From assembly GCA_017392945.1 (NCBI GenBank), contig JAFOSK010000122.1, positions 1-35,746 of the forward strand: a DNA stretch of 35,746 bases, written 5' to 3'. This document shows positions 1-8,491 of the stretch, piece after piece. Under the pieces are notes generated by a model. The model worked only from the letters and a program-made list of their open reading frames with translations. It ran no database searches and was not told the origin of the DNA. Origin of the DNA: Treponema sp. (lineage in GTDB: Bacteria; Spirochaetota; Spirochaetia; Treponematales; Treponemataceae). Position 1 is the first letter of the stretch. Every line of letters starts with the position of its first letter. The position numbers were made by a program, and so were the translations under genes.

Positions 1-1
1 T

Positions 2-670
2 GTAACTGTTACTGCTGAATATGCAGGTAAGACAGCTGAATGTACTGTAAATGTTGCAGAATATTCAAATCCAGTAACTGGAATTACTGCAAAAGTAGGA
101 ACAGATAACACAATTATCGTAAATAGTTCTGCTGATGTAGTTGTAACTGCTACTTATAAAGACGGTACAACTAAGACTGTAATTCCAACAAGTGTAACGC
201 TTGATAACACAAAGGCTACAGTATCTGGAGCTAAGATTACTGCTGGTGATACAGCTGGTTCTTGTGTAGCAACTGTCAAATATACAGAAGGTGATGTAAC
301 TGTAACAGCAACTGTTACAATCACTGTAGCTGCTAAACAGCTTAAGAGCATTGCTGTTACAGCAACACCAACAAGCATTGCTTGTAATGGAACTTCAACA
401 TTGAAAGTAACAGCAACTTACGAGGATGATACAACAGCAGATGTAACTGCTGATGCAACACTCGTTGCAAGTTCAAATGTTCTTACAATAACAAAGAACG
501 GTTCTAGTGCAACTGCTACTGCAAATAACACTTCTACTTCTGCTGTAGTTGTAACAGTTACTGCAACATTTGCTTCTACTGCAAGTCCAAAAACAGCAAC
601 AGTTGATATTACAGTAGGTGCTGCTGAAGGTGGAACTGGTTCTGGAACAATCGGATTTGACTTCAACTAA
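2..670 (+). CDS. C-terminal part of a bacterial Ig-like (Big_2-type) repeat surface protein, 5' truncated
   Basis: An open frame runs from base 2 with no stop until the TAA at 668-670, so the gene begins upstream of the window; 222 residues are visible. The protein is almost entirely Thr/Val/Ala/Ser-rich beta-strand sequence. Two to three repeats of about 85 residues can be seen, each with a GITAKVGT- or SIAVTATPT-like first strand, a central VTATY(K/E)DGTT strand and a closing VTATVTITV strand. This is the usual pattern of Big_2-type bacterial immunoglobulin folds. The tail is Gly-rich and ends in GFDFN, with no LPXTG-like anchor. Such domains typically form stalks of extracellular adhesins or enzymes; the catalytic or binding part, if any, lies outside the window. 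It is followed by its own terminator, so it is probably not co-transcribed with the downstream amylase. Confidence 0.8.
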   Translation, partial: VTVTAEYAGKTAECTVNVAEYSNPVTGITAKVGTDNTIIVNSSADVVVTATYKDGTTKTVIPTSVTLDNTKATVSGAKITAGDTAGSCVATVKYTEGDVTVTATVTITVAAKQLKSIAVTATPTSIACNGTSTLKVTATYEDDTTADVTADATLVASSNVLTITKNGSSATATANNTSTSAVVVTVTATFASTASPKTATVDITVGAAEGGTGSGTIGFDFN

Positions 671-683
671 AAATTAAAACAAT

Positions 684-720
684 CCTCTGAAGGTGAACGC
701 TTTCAGAGGTACGCTTTTTT
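684..720 (+). terminator. Intrinsic terminator of the Ig-like gene
   Basis: An 8-bp stem, cctctgaa (684-691) with ttcagagg (702-709), is followed by a short spacer and a T run (715-720). It lies 13 bases after the stop. A second hairpin (ggttgcc 722-728 with ggcaacc 736-742) follows at once and may add to termination. Confidence 0.75.
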
Positions 721-754
721 AGGTTGCCTCTAATTGGCAACCTTAAAGACTTCT

Positions 755-799
755 GAGTCAAGGTTATAAGCGAAACATACCGTGGCTCGGTGTATATGC
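755..799 (+). repeat. Short structured intergenic element, copy A (upstream of amylase 1)
   Basis: The sequence gagtcaaggt...accgtggctc can fold into a roughly 10-bp stem with one A/C mismatch and a G-T pair. It aligns along its length with 4302-4350 (gtcaagg, taagcg, a ctcg-type 3' arm, then gta-t-atgc). It lies in the 5' leader region of the first amylase gene. Function unknown; a leader structure or a dispersed repeat are both possible. Confidence 0.4.
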
Positions 800-847
800 A
801 AAAATGCTGCGTCTTGCAGCGATTTATAAAAGTTTAGGAAGAGAATT

Positions 848-3800
848 ATGATTAAAAAAATTTTAGTAAAAGCTGCTGCTGCTGCTCTTGCTGTAGGTAT
901 GCTTTCTTTCTTTAGCTGTTCTGATTCATTGAATGAAAACAACAATATGGCATATCTTCTGGCCTCTAAAACAGCAGAAGAATCTGTTCAGTATGGTTCA
1001 ATTACAATTTCAACTGGTGATTCACGCGCTTTGGATGTTTCTACTATTACAAGTGCGACTGTAACTGTAAGCGGTTACGGAATGACAGATGTTCAGGGAA
1101 CAAATGTAAATCTTTCAAATGGTTCTGGATCGGCTACGATCAGCAATATTCCGGTTGGAAACAATCGCGTTGTAACTGTTAAGTCAAATGTTGACGGTGC
1201 AGTAATCCGCGGTGTTTGTAATGTAGAGGCGAAGGATAATAATGCTTGTACGGTAAATTGGGCTTCTACAGCTATTGCAAACGTTTACTATTATCTTATA
1301 AAAGCAAATGCAGATGTTTCTTCTATTGAATCATCTTCATTCAGTTCAAAAATCCCTTCTGTTCACGCAAGCTTGTTCAACGCAGAACAGTTTGCCGCTG
1401 ATTATAAGGCAGCTAATTTTAATGCAAACGGACTTTCAGCAGACGACTATATTGCTGCAAAAGGAACTTTGAAGGTTGTTTCAAAAAATGCAGCCGGTTA
1501 TCAAGTTCAGATTACAGACATCGCTTCTGAAAAAGTAACTTTGGCTGCAAATGGAACAACAACTCTTACAGGATATCCTGGAACCTGGAAAGTAAAGGTT
1601 TTTGATTCAAACGGAAATCTTGTTGAAGACCAGGTAAAAGATGTAATTATTGGTGCAGGTAAAGATACAACTATTACTGTTGAATATGGTACTGGCGTTG
1701 ATTTTTCTGATAAGACTATTATTTTTGTAAAGGATTCAAGTGCTCCAGACATTTGGGCTTGGGAAACTGATAATGGTGCTGCTTTGACAGAAAAAGCTGG
1801 TGGTGCTTGGGGAACTTCAAGTGATGCTACAAAAATGGTTGCCGTACCATCTGATTATATGGCTGACCCTAACGGCTGGTACATGATTGATTATTCGTCA
1901 AAAGCAACTGGAAAAACAATTAAATTTAAGTTGAACTGGTCAAATACAGAAATTACTGGTAAAGCAGGCACATTCTGGTATGACGGTTCTTCTAGTTCTA
2001 CTACAAACCCATCGCCGGTAGTATCAGGTCTAGTAGTAACTGTAGAAAATCCACAGGTTCCAGTTGCTCCAACTGCAACAATTGCTCCTGATTCAGATAC
2101 AATTTCTGTAAGCGGTGCAATTACAGTAACACTCACTAACGGAAACGATACGATTTCTGCAGCAAGCGTAACAGTAAGCGGTGCAGCTTCTAAAACATAC
2201 TCATATTCGGACTTCTCTAACGATGTTCTTACCATTAAAGTAAGTGACCTTGGAATTACCGAAGCCGACAAAACAATCACGGTAAACGCAAGCGTAACAA
2301 ACAGCGTTAAGACAGTAACTGCAACTCCAAAGGCATATACAACAACTCCAAATGTAGTAGCAAAAAATACATTCACTTGGGATAACGTAAACTGTTACTT
2401 CGTTATTACAGACCGCTTCTATAATGGTGATACTAAAAACGATAATAGCTATTATAGAAAGAATAGTAATATTCCAGATGTTGCTACGTTCCATGGCGGT
2501 GACATTGTCGGTCTTACAAAAAAACTTGATTACTTTAGTGACCTTGGTGTAAATGCAATTTGGATTACTGCTCCATATGAACAAGCTCATGGTTGGTGTT
2601 CTGGTGGTAAGAATAATAATTTCCCTCATTATGCATTCCATGGTTATTATACTCAGGACTGGACTTACATGGATCAGAATATGGGTACAATTGAAGAGTT
2701 CCGTACTTTTGTAAATGAAGCTCATAAACGTGGTATTCGTGTAGTTATGGACGTTGTAATGAATCATACTGGATACAATACTGTAGAAGATATGATTACT
2801 TATGACTTCGGTAATTTTAAGACTGTTCCGTCACATGGTTGGGTAAGTTCTTCTTCTAACTGGGGTGAAAACCATACAATTACAAACTATGATGAGCAGG
2901 GAAAATGGGGCAACTGGTGGGGTTGCTGGGTACGTGCATTTAGTGATCATCCAAACTGGGCATCTAATGCAGGTTATGCTACTGGTGGTAGCGGAGATCT
3001 TACAGGCAGCCTTCAGGGACTTCCTGATGTTGTTACAGAAAGAACATCATCTGTTTCTATTCCAAAATTCTTAAAAACAAAATGGGCTCAGGAACCAGAT
3101 TCAACAGTTGTTCCATCTTCAACAGGAAATACATGCGGCAACAAGTATGGTGATTACAAATTGCCTACAATTGCGAATGTTGACTGGTATAGTAAATCTG
3201 GTGACTGGCGTGCAGATAACAAAGGTGCACCAACTGATTATCAGGTAATCTGGCTTTCTGGTTGGGTTCGTGAATTTGGTGTAGACGGCTTCCGCTGTGA
3301 TACTGCAAAACATGTAGATAAATATCGTTGGGGACAGCTCAAAGCTGCTTGTGAAGATGCTTTGAAGAAATGGCGTGCAGACTCTTCTAAAGAAGATACT
3401 GCTGGGGCTAAAGAATGGACAGATGGTTTCTGGATGACAGGCGAAGCTTGGGGATGGCCAAAAGAAAGTTCTGGTGATTATTACGGAGAAGGAAAATTTG
3501 ATTCTATGATTGATTTCTCATTCAATGGAAGTAATAACTGGGATGGAAATTACAGAACTAATTATCCTTCAAACTCTTCTTGGTCTACATATATTGGTTA
3601 TAATACAGATTCTGATTCTGACAGTAATGGAAATAAGAACAGACGTCTTGCATATATTTCAAGTCATGATACAGGTCTTACTCGTGTAGGAGATCAGTAT
3701 GAAGTAGGAACTGGATTAGTTCTTCTTCCTGGCGGAGTTCAGATTTATTATGGTGATGAATCATACCGTGAAAAGAAATATAGTGGCTGGGGTGACAGTG

Positions 3801-4186
3801 ATATGATGACACGCGGTGATATGAACTGGTCTGATGGTAAATTGACAGGTTCTGTATCTGATAAGAGTAGTAACGCTGATCTTGTTGCTCACTGGGGTAA
3901 GGTTGGTAAATTCCGTAAGTATAATCCTGCCGTTGGAGCTGGTACTGGTAGTGCTTATAAACGTTCTTATAGTGGAGCTGCTGGTGCAAACAAGGTTGCA
4001 ATTGGTGTAGAAGGAACTAGCGTTGATGTAAGCAATTTGTTCAGTGATGGTACAACAGTTTACAACTGGTACGATGGTACTTCAGCAACTGTTAGTAGCG
4101 GATCAGTAACATTTAATGGTGGTTCAATGAAAACTCCAATTCTTGTTTCAGACCGAAATCCGGCTGATTACGGTGTAACATTCTAA
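848..4186 (+). CDS. MalS-like GH13 alpha-amylase lipoprotein with a CBM26-like starch-binding module (paralogue 1)
   Basis: A 1112-aa secreted starch-degrading enzyme. Start ATG 848 follows GGAAGAG at good spacing. A basic, Ala-rich signal peptide ends in FFSC, giving a relaxed spirochaetal lipobox with Cys24, so envelope anchoring is likely. About residues 45-285 form Ser/Thr-rich beta domains. About 287-398 look like a CBM26-type starch-binding module (FVKDSSAPDIWAWE, closing TFWYDG), and about 405-500 an Ig-like domain. The GH13 barrel starts near residue 509 (TWDNVNCYFVITDRF) and closely follows E. coli MalS (GH13_19): HGGDI, ITAPYEQAHGW, MDVVMNHTGY. Catalytic residues are the nucleophile Asp818 (FRCDTAKH), acid/base Glu866 (TGEAWG) and Asp941 (SSHDT). 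The C-terminal beta domain ends GVTF, like paralogue 2. Expected to hydrolyse alpha-1,4-glucans outside the inner membrane. The exact subfamily is inferred from memory of MalS. Confidence 0.93.
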   Translation: MIKKILVKAAAAALAVGMLSFFSCSDSLNENNNMAYLLASKTAEESVQYGSITISTGDSRALDVSTITSATVTVSGYGMTDVQGTNVNLSNGSGSATISNIPVGNNRVVTVKSNVDGAVIRGVCNVEAKDNNACTVNWASTAIANVYYYLIKANADVSSIESSSFSSKIPSVHASLFNAEQFAADYKAANFNANGLSADDYIAAKGTLKVVSKNAAGYQVQITDIASEKVTLAANGTTTLTGYPGTWKVKVFDSNGNLVEDQVKDVIIGAGKDTTITVEYGTGVDFSDKTIIFVKDSSAPDIWAWETDNGAALTEKAGGAWGTSSDATKMVAVPSDYMADPNGWYMIDYSSKATGKTIKFKLNWSNTEITGKAGTFWYDGSSSSTTNPSPVVSGLVVTVENPQVPVAPTATIAPDSDTISVSGAITVTLTNGNDTISAASVTVSGAASKTYSYSDFSNDVLTIKVSDLGITEADKTITVNASVTNSVKTVTATPKAYTTTPNVVAKNTFTWDNVNCYFVITDRFYNGDTKNDNSYYRKNSNIPDVATFHGGDIVGLTKKLDYFSDLGVNAIWITAPYEQAHGWCSGGKNNNFPHYAFHGYYTQDWTYMDQNMGTIEEFRTFVNEAHKRGIRVVMDVVMNHTGYNTVEDMITYDFGNFKTVPSHGWVSSSSNWGENHTITNYDEQGKWGNWWGCWVRAFSDHPNWASNAGYATGGSGDLTGSLQGLPDVVTERTSSVSIPKFLKTKWAQEPDSTVVPSSTGNTCGNKYGDYKLPTIANVDWYSKSGDWRADNKGAPTDYQVIWLSGWVREFGVDGFRCDTAKHVDKYRWGQLKAACEDALKKWRADSSKEDTAGAKEWTDGFWMTGEAWGWPKESSGDYYGEGKFDSMIDFSFNGSNNWDGNYRTNYPSNSSWSTYIGYNTDSDSDSNGNKNRRLAYISSHDTGLTRVGDQYEVGTGLVLLPGGVQIYYGDESYREKKYSGWGDSDMMTRGDMNWSDGKLTGSVSDKSSNADLVAHWGKVGKFRKYNPAVGAGTGSAYKRSYSGAAGANKVAIGVEGTSVDVSNLFSDGTTVYNWYDGTSATVSSGSVTFNGGSMKTPILVSDRNPADYGVTF

Positions 4187-4240
4187 GATATGCTTCTGCG
4201 GCACTTGTCGCAGAAAGGGGATGCACGAACAAAGTAGAGA

Positions 4241-4266
4241 GCGGCAGCTTTAGCTGCCGCTTTTTT
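4241..4266 (+). terminator. Intrinsic terminator after amylase 1
   Basis: A perfect 9-bp stem, gcggcagct (4241-4249) with agctgccgc (4252-4260) and a 2-base loop, is followed by T6. An additional 7-bp hairpin (ttctgcg 4194-4200 with cgcagaa 4209-4215) sits just after the stop codon. Confidence 0.9.
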
Positions 4267-4301
4267 ATTGAGGGGGGGGTAGTAAAAACCCTCAAAACGG
4301 C

Positions 4302-4350
4302 GAAGTCAAGGCTTTAAGCGTTAGCGTGCCTTGACTCGACGTATTTATGC
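4302..4350 (+). repeat. Short structured intergenic element, copy B (downstream of amylase 1)
   Basis: A perfect 9-bp stem, agtcaaggc (4304-4312) with gccttgact (4328-4336), encloses a ttaagcgttagc-type loop and is followed by cgacgtatttatgc. It aligns with 755-799. Between here and the palindromes at 4432 (4351-4431) I see only AT-rich DNA with no gene. Confidence 0.4.
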
Positions 4351-4431
4351 CTTCAAGCACTTTCAAAAATATTCTGCACTGCTGTATATTTAAAAAATAA
4401 ACAAGTGGATTCTAAAAAGTTCAGTGTCCGC

Positions 4432-4456
4432 GGTAATTGAGCTTGTCGAAATGACC
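4432..4456 (-). repeat. REP-like palindrome, inverted copy
   Basis: This is the reverse-complement orientation of the palindrome family at 4472 and 8425: outer arms ggtaatt/aatgacc (one mismatch) around the core gagcttgtcga. With the next copy it forms a head-to-head REP-like pair separated by 15 bases. Confidence 0.6.
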
Positions 4457-4471
4457 ATTTACGCTATATTT

Positions 4472-4496
4472 GGTGGTTTCGACAGGCTCAACCACC
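4472..4496 (+). repeat. REP-like palindrome
   Basis: Outer arms ggtggtt/aaccacc form a 7-bp stem around the conserved core tcgacaggctc. The same core occurs at 8425-8449 with different but still complementary arms, and at 8492 and 17943 with an 18-bp insertion. It is the 5' end of the composite repeat here. Confidence 0.7.
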
Positions 4497-4718
4497 GGAT
4501 GTTTCTGCGAAATCTGCCGGAGAGGCAGGGAGCGTGTTCTAACGCGCGTACACCCGGGCAGAAACGGACGGCGGTCCTAACCGCCGCGAACCAAAGTTTT
4601 GCAAAAAAACTGAAGTTTCAGCGTATATTCCGGCGAGGGATATGGAAGGGGCGCTGTGCGCCGTGCCGAACGCAGTGAGGTACCGACCGTGAGGGTAGCC
4701 TGGAATAGCCCTTTGCGG
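4472..4718 (+). repeat. Composite dispersed repeat, copy 1 (one 113-bp unit plus tail)
   Basis: Order: REP-like palindrome, a 22-base linker, one 113-bp unit (4519-4631), then a conserved tail (4632-4718). The unit can form three hairpins: gcgtgtt/aacgcgc, cggcggt/accgccg and ctgaa/ttcag. The tail contains a ggcgc-tgt-gcgcc hairpin and gggta...tagccc. The same architecture recurs at 8492-9101 with four units. No transposase is nearby. The open frames across it contain only repeat sequence and have no coding signs. It ends about 30 bases before the amylase 2 promoter, so it may influence that gene, but function is unknown. Confidence 0.8.
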
Positions 4719-4748
4719 ATAAAATTTTGCCTGAAAAGTAAAAAAAAA

Positions 4749-4776
4749 TTGACTTAAAAAAAATATGTTTTATAAT
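4749..4776 (+). promoter_or_regulatory. Sigma-70-type promoter of amylase 2
   Basis: TTGACT (4749-4754), a 16-bp A-rich spacer, then a perfect TATAAT (4771-4776). The predicted start near 4783 leaves a leader of about 84 nt before the ATG at 4867, which has AAGGGG as ribosome binding site. This is one of the strongest promoters in the window. Confidence 0.8.
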
Positions 4777-4866
4777 TTAACTAGTAAAAAAAGTATTGAG
4801 CTTATCAATTTTTATTACCATTAAACTTAGAAAGTTGTTTTTGCAACAGAATTAAGGGGTTGTATT

Positions 4867-7800
4867 ATGCTTAGAAAAATTTTTCTGAGTCTGGTTGCCG
4901 GGTTCTGTGTCTTTAGTGCGGTTTTGGGCTGCACTAATGAAATTTCTTCTCAAAATGATTTGGTTTTGATGCTTGCTCAGGGCGGATCGGGCAAAAAAAG
5001 TGCTGTTGAGTACGGTAGTATTTCTATTGTGCCTGATGGTAACCGTTCTCTGAATGCGGAAGACATTACGAGTGCTTCGGTTACGGTAAGCGGTTATGGA
5101 ATCAGTGATATTTCTGGTACTGTTATTATGAGTGATGAAGCTGGCAAAGGCTCTGCAACTGTAACCGGAATCCCTGTTGGTCGCCGGGTTGTAACAATTA
5201 TTTCAAATGTTACTGGTGCGGTTATGCGTGCGGTAGTTGATGTGCAGGCTGGTACTACTACAAATGTAACTGTTAATTGGGCTTCTACTGCGGTTGGTAA
5301 TGTTTACTATTATCTTATTAAAACAAAGAAAGTTGAAATTGCTGGTATTGAAGCATCTGCTTTTTCCAGCGCAATTGATACAAATGTTCATCCTTCTTTG
5401 ATTGATGCGGAAGCAATTGCAAAGGCTTATCCTTCTGTTGGTACGGCTTCTTCTTATGTAACCGGATATGGAACTGTGGCCGTAACAAGTTCGAATGCAA
5501 GCGGCTACACTCTTCAGATTACGGATGTCGCTTCTGAAAAAATGATCTTCAGTTCTTCTGTTACTGGCGGAGAACTCAAGGCTTACCCTGGAAAATGGAA
5601 GGCAAAAGTAATTAATTCCAGCGGAACTTGTGTTGCTGAAAAGGACATAACTGTTGTTGCCGGCGAAGCAAGCACTGTTGATGTAAAATATCAGGCTGCC
5701 GGTGAAGAAGTTAGTTTTGACGGAAAGACGATTGTGTTTGTTAAGGCAAGTAGCGCGCCTACTTTGTGGGCGTGGGAAACAACTGGTGATAAAGTAGAAT
5801 TAAGTAAGGCTATTTACGGAAATTACAATAGTCAGACTGCTATTTCTTCTGTACCTTCTACATATATGTCTGATACCACTAACTGGTATTATGAAGATTT
5901 TACAAATTATGCCAAAGGTGGAAAAATCAGTTTTATTCTAAACAAAGGTTCTACTATTGCAACTGATTATACCGGCACTTTCTGGTACGACGGTTCTTCA
6001 TGTTCTTCTATAAACCCGTCTCCTGTAGTTTCAACCGAAGATAAAATTGTTCTTACTGTAGGAAGTGCGGTTGAGCACGGGGATGCAATTAAGATTTATG
6101 TTTCTGCTTCTGCGGCTCCAACTTTGTGGGCTTATACTTCGAGCGTTTCTAATATTACAACTTCTGCCGGCTGGCCTGGAGTAACAATGACTTCTGCTGA
6201 AGATTTGATATTTGGCGAAGGCTGGTATGTTGCAACAATGGATGCTTCAAAAATTGATACATCCAATACAGAAGAAATTAAGATTCACTTGAACGGCGGC
6301 ACTGCGATTTCCACCGGAAAAACTACTACCTTCTGGTACGATGCAGCAGGTGTAAGCGGAACTGCCGGCACTTTCTACGACGCAGACCCTACTGTAAAAC
6401 CGGATCCTGTTACTCCTTCTGTTTCCGTTAAACCAAAGGATGGCAAAGAAGTTGGTCCGTTTGATTCAATCAGTGTAAGTTTCGACTATGGTTATGATGA
6501 AGAAAACTTTAGTGCTTCTGTTACTGTTGCGGGAACTACATACCGATGGGGAACTGATTTTACAGGAAAAACCTTTACAAAGACTATAAAATCTCTTGGT
6601 CTTGCAAGCAGTGCTTCAATCAGTGTAAATGCAAGCTGCCAGAACAGTGCAGGAAGTGCTTCTTCTTATGCAACTTTGACTTATAATCCTGATAAAGAAG
6701 AAGATCCGTTTACCTGGGACAACGTAAATATTTATTTTGTAATTCCGGACAGATTTTACAATGGAAATACTTCAAACGATAAAAGCTACGGTCGTTACGC
6801 AACAGATCCTTCTGGCTACAATATTGGTACATTCCACGGTGGCGATATTGCAGGAATGACTGAAAAACTTGATTATCTTGATTCTCTGGGTGTTAATGCA
6901 ATCTGGATTACGGCCCCTTATGAACAGATTCACGGCTGGGTAGGCGGTGGAAGCGGCGGTGAATTCCAGCATTTTGGCTATCACGGATATTATGTACTTG
7001 ATTACACAGAAATGGACAAGAATATGGGTACTGTTTCTGAATTCCGTACATTTGTTGATGCCGCTCACGCAAAAGGAATCCGCATTGTAATGGATATCGT
7101 TATGAATCATACCGGTTACGAAAATATGTGGGATATGGAAACCTACGGTTATGGTTCTTTAACAAGCGGCGCAACTTTCACATGGACTCCTGGAAGCGGA
7201 GAAAGCTGGCATGATAAGCCGATTAATAAAAAGACCGGTTCAAACTGGGATAAATTCTGGGGTGCCGACTGGATTCGAGGAGAATTCAATGGTTATGATA
7301 ACGGCGGCGGAGATGACCTTACAAAATGTCTGGATTATCTTCCTGACTTCAAGACTGAATCAAAATCTGCTGTAAGTGCTCCTGCTCTTCTTCAGACAAA
7401 ATGGGGAAAGGAAACTTCCGGCTATGATAACTGGATTATTCCTGCTGCCAAGGATTTTCGAAAGACTCTTGAAAATACAGCACCTACTGAATATGTAGAA
7501 ATGTGGCTTGCAGCCTGGGTCCGTGAATTCGGTATTGACGGCTTCCGTTGTGATACAGCAAAACACGTAGATATGTACCGCTGGGCAGAATTGAAAGATC
7601 GTTGTGAAAAGGCCCTGTCAGAATGGCGCGAAGATACAAGCCGTTCCGCTTCAAGCAAGGCAAAAGACTGGGACGAAAGCTTCTGGATGACAGGTGAATG
7701 TTTTGGCTGGAAGTATTCAAATTCTGGAGATTATTTTACAACCGGTCACTTTGATTCCATGATTAACTTCCGTGATTCCGGCGATGGAAGTGCAGGTTCT

Positions 7801-8409
7801 GTTCCAACAGCTGGCGAATGGGTTAAATCTGCTGCAAGAAATACAAATACGCTTAAGGATGATGACGGAAACGGAAACCACAATAGCGAGCTTTCGTATG
7901 TTTCAAGTCATGACACAGGCTTGTGCCGTCCTGCTGGTGGCAATGTTGAGCTCGGTACAATGCTTCAGCTTATGCCGGGCGGAGTTCAGATTTTCTATGG
8001 TGACGAGACTGCCAGAGCTTTCGGTGCTACTGGTACCGATAAAAACCAGGGAACACGAAGCGATTTTGACTGGTCTGCTGCAAACGGTACTTGCGCTAAT
8101 CACTGGAAGAAAGTTGGAACATTCCGAAAATGGAATCCTGCTGTTGGCGCTGGAAGTCAGACTGAAAGCGAAACTTCGTATAAACGAATTTACAGCGGTT
8201 CTGCCGGTGAGAACAAAGTTGCAATCGGAATCAGCGGAACTACTGTTGATGTAAGTTCTTTGTGGTCTGACGGCACAACCGTATACAACTGGTACGACGG
8301 GACAAGTGCAACTGTAAGCGGTGGTTCTGTAACATTCGCAGGAGGAACAACTACTAAGCCGATTTTGGTTAGCGAAAAGAACCCTGGCGATTATGGTTTG
8401 ACATTCTAA
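4867..8409 (+). CDS. MalS-like GH13 alpha-amylase lipoprotein with two CBM26-like modules (paralogue 2)
   Basis: 1180 aa, ATG 4867 after AAGGGGT. The signal peptide ends in a textbook lipobox (VLGC, Cys22). The N-terminal domain (about 45-285) matches paralogue 1 (VSGYG, VNWAS, NVYYYLIK). Two CBM26-like modules follow at about 285-395 and 405-505, each with an APTLWA strand and a TFWYD ending. An Ig-like domain fills about 510-610. The GH13 barrel starts near 615. Catalytic residues are Asp896 (FRCDTAKH), Glu944 (TGECFG) and Asp1016 (SSHDTG). PYEQIHGWVGGG and IFYGDET resemble E. coli MalS even more closely than paralogue 1. Likely substrate is starch or maltodextrin at the cell surface or periplasm. 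The second starch-binding module is the main difference between the paralogues and suggests a role on granular or branched substrate (inference). Confidence 0.93.
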   Translation: MLRKIFLSLVAGFCVFSAVLGCTNEISSQNDLVLMLAQGGSGKKSAVEYGSISIVPDGNRSLNAEDITSASVTVSGYGISDISGTVIMSDEAGKGSATVTGIPVGRRVVTIISNVTGAVMRAVVDVQAGTTTNVTVNWASTAVGNVYYYLIKTKKVEIAGIEASAFSSAIDTNVHPSLIDAEAIAKAYPSVGTASSYVTGYGTVAVTSSNASGYTLQITDVASEKMIFSSSVTGGELKAYPGKWKAKVINSSGTCVAEKDITVVAGEASTVDVKYQAAGEEVSFDGKTIVFVKASSAPTLWAWETTGDKVELSKAIYGNYNSQTAISSVPSTYMSDTTNWYYEDFTNYAKGGKISFILNKGSTIATDYTGTFWYDGSSCSSINPSPVVSTEDKIVLTVGSAVEHGDAIKIYVSASAAPTLWAYTSSVSNITTSAGWPGVTMTSAEDLIFGEGWYVATMDASKIDTSNTEEIKIHLNGGTAISTGKTTTFWYDAAGVSGTAGTFYDADPTVKPDPVTPSVSVKPKDGKEVGPFDSISVSFDYGYDEENFSASVTVAGTTYRWGTDFTGKTFTKTIKSLGLASSASISVNASCQNSAGSASSYATLTYNPDKEEDPFTWDNVNIYFVIPDRFYNGNTSNDKSYGRYATDPSGYNIGTFHGGDIAGMTEKLDYLDSLGVNAIWITAPYEQIHGWVGGGSGGEFQHFGYHGYYVLDYTEMDKNMGTVSEFRTFVDAAHAKGIRIVMDIVMNHTGYENMWDMETYGYGSLTSGATFTWTPGSGESWHDKPINKKTGSNWDKFWGADWIRGEFNGYDNGGGDDLTKCLDYLPDFKTESKSAVSAPALLQTKWGKETSGYDNWIIPAAKDFRKTLENTAPTEYVEMWLAAWVREFGIDGFRCDTAKHVDMYRWAELKDRCEKALSEWREDTSRSASSKAKDWDESFWMTGECFGWKYSNSGDYFTTGHFDSMINFRDSGDGSAGSVPTAGEWVKSAARNTNTLKDDDGNGNHNSELSYVSSHDTGLCRPAGGNVELGTMLQLMPGGVQIFYGDETARAFGATGTDKNQGTRSDFDWSAANGTCANHWKKVGTFRKWNPAVGAGSQTESETSYKRIYSGSAGENKVAIGISGTTVDVSSLWSDGTTVYNWYDGTSATVSGGSVTFAGGTTTKPILVSEKNPGDYGLTF

Positions 8410-8424
8410 AAAATATGATTATGC

Positions 8425-8449
8425 GGTCATTTCGACAGGCTCAATGACC
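8425..8449 (+). repeat. REP-like palindrome with alternative arms
   Basis: Arms ggtcatt/aatgacc form a perfect 7-bp stem around the core tcgacaggctc. The arms differ from ggtggtt/aaccacc at 4472 but stay complementary, which indicates that pairing is conserved. It lies between the stop codon of amylase 2 and its terminator. Confidence 0.65.
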
Positions 8450-8452
8450 AAA

Positions 8453-8481
8453 AGCGGTGGCTCTGGCTGCCGCTTTTTTTT
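8453..8481 (+). terminator. Intrinsic terminator after amylase 2
   Basis: An 8-bp stem, agcggtgg (8453-8460) with ctgccgct (8467-8474) including two G-T pairs, is followed by T8. It matches the terminator of amylase 1 in kind and in part of its sequence. Confidence 0.85.
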
Positions 8482-8491
8482 GCGTTTAAAT

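Noticed and set aside
1891-2376. 161-aa minus-strand open frame within amylase 1
   Set aside because: Antisense shadow of the Ser/Thr/Val-rich coding region; no promoter, ribosome binding site or family motif.
4424-4678. 84-aa open frame on the plus strand
   Set aside because: It lies inside the composite repeat, its residues reflect repeat units also seen at 8.6-8.9 kb, and no ribosome binding site precedes it.
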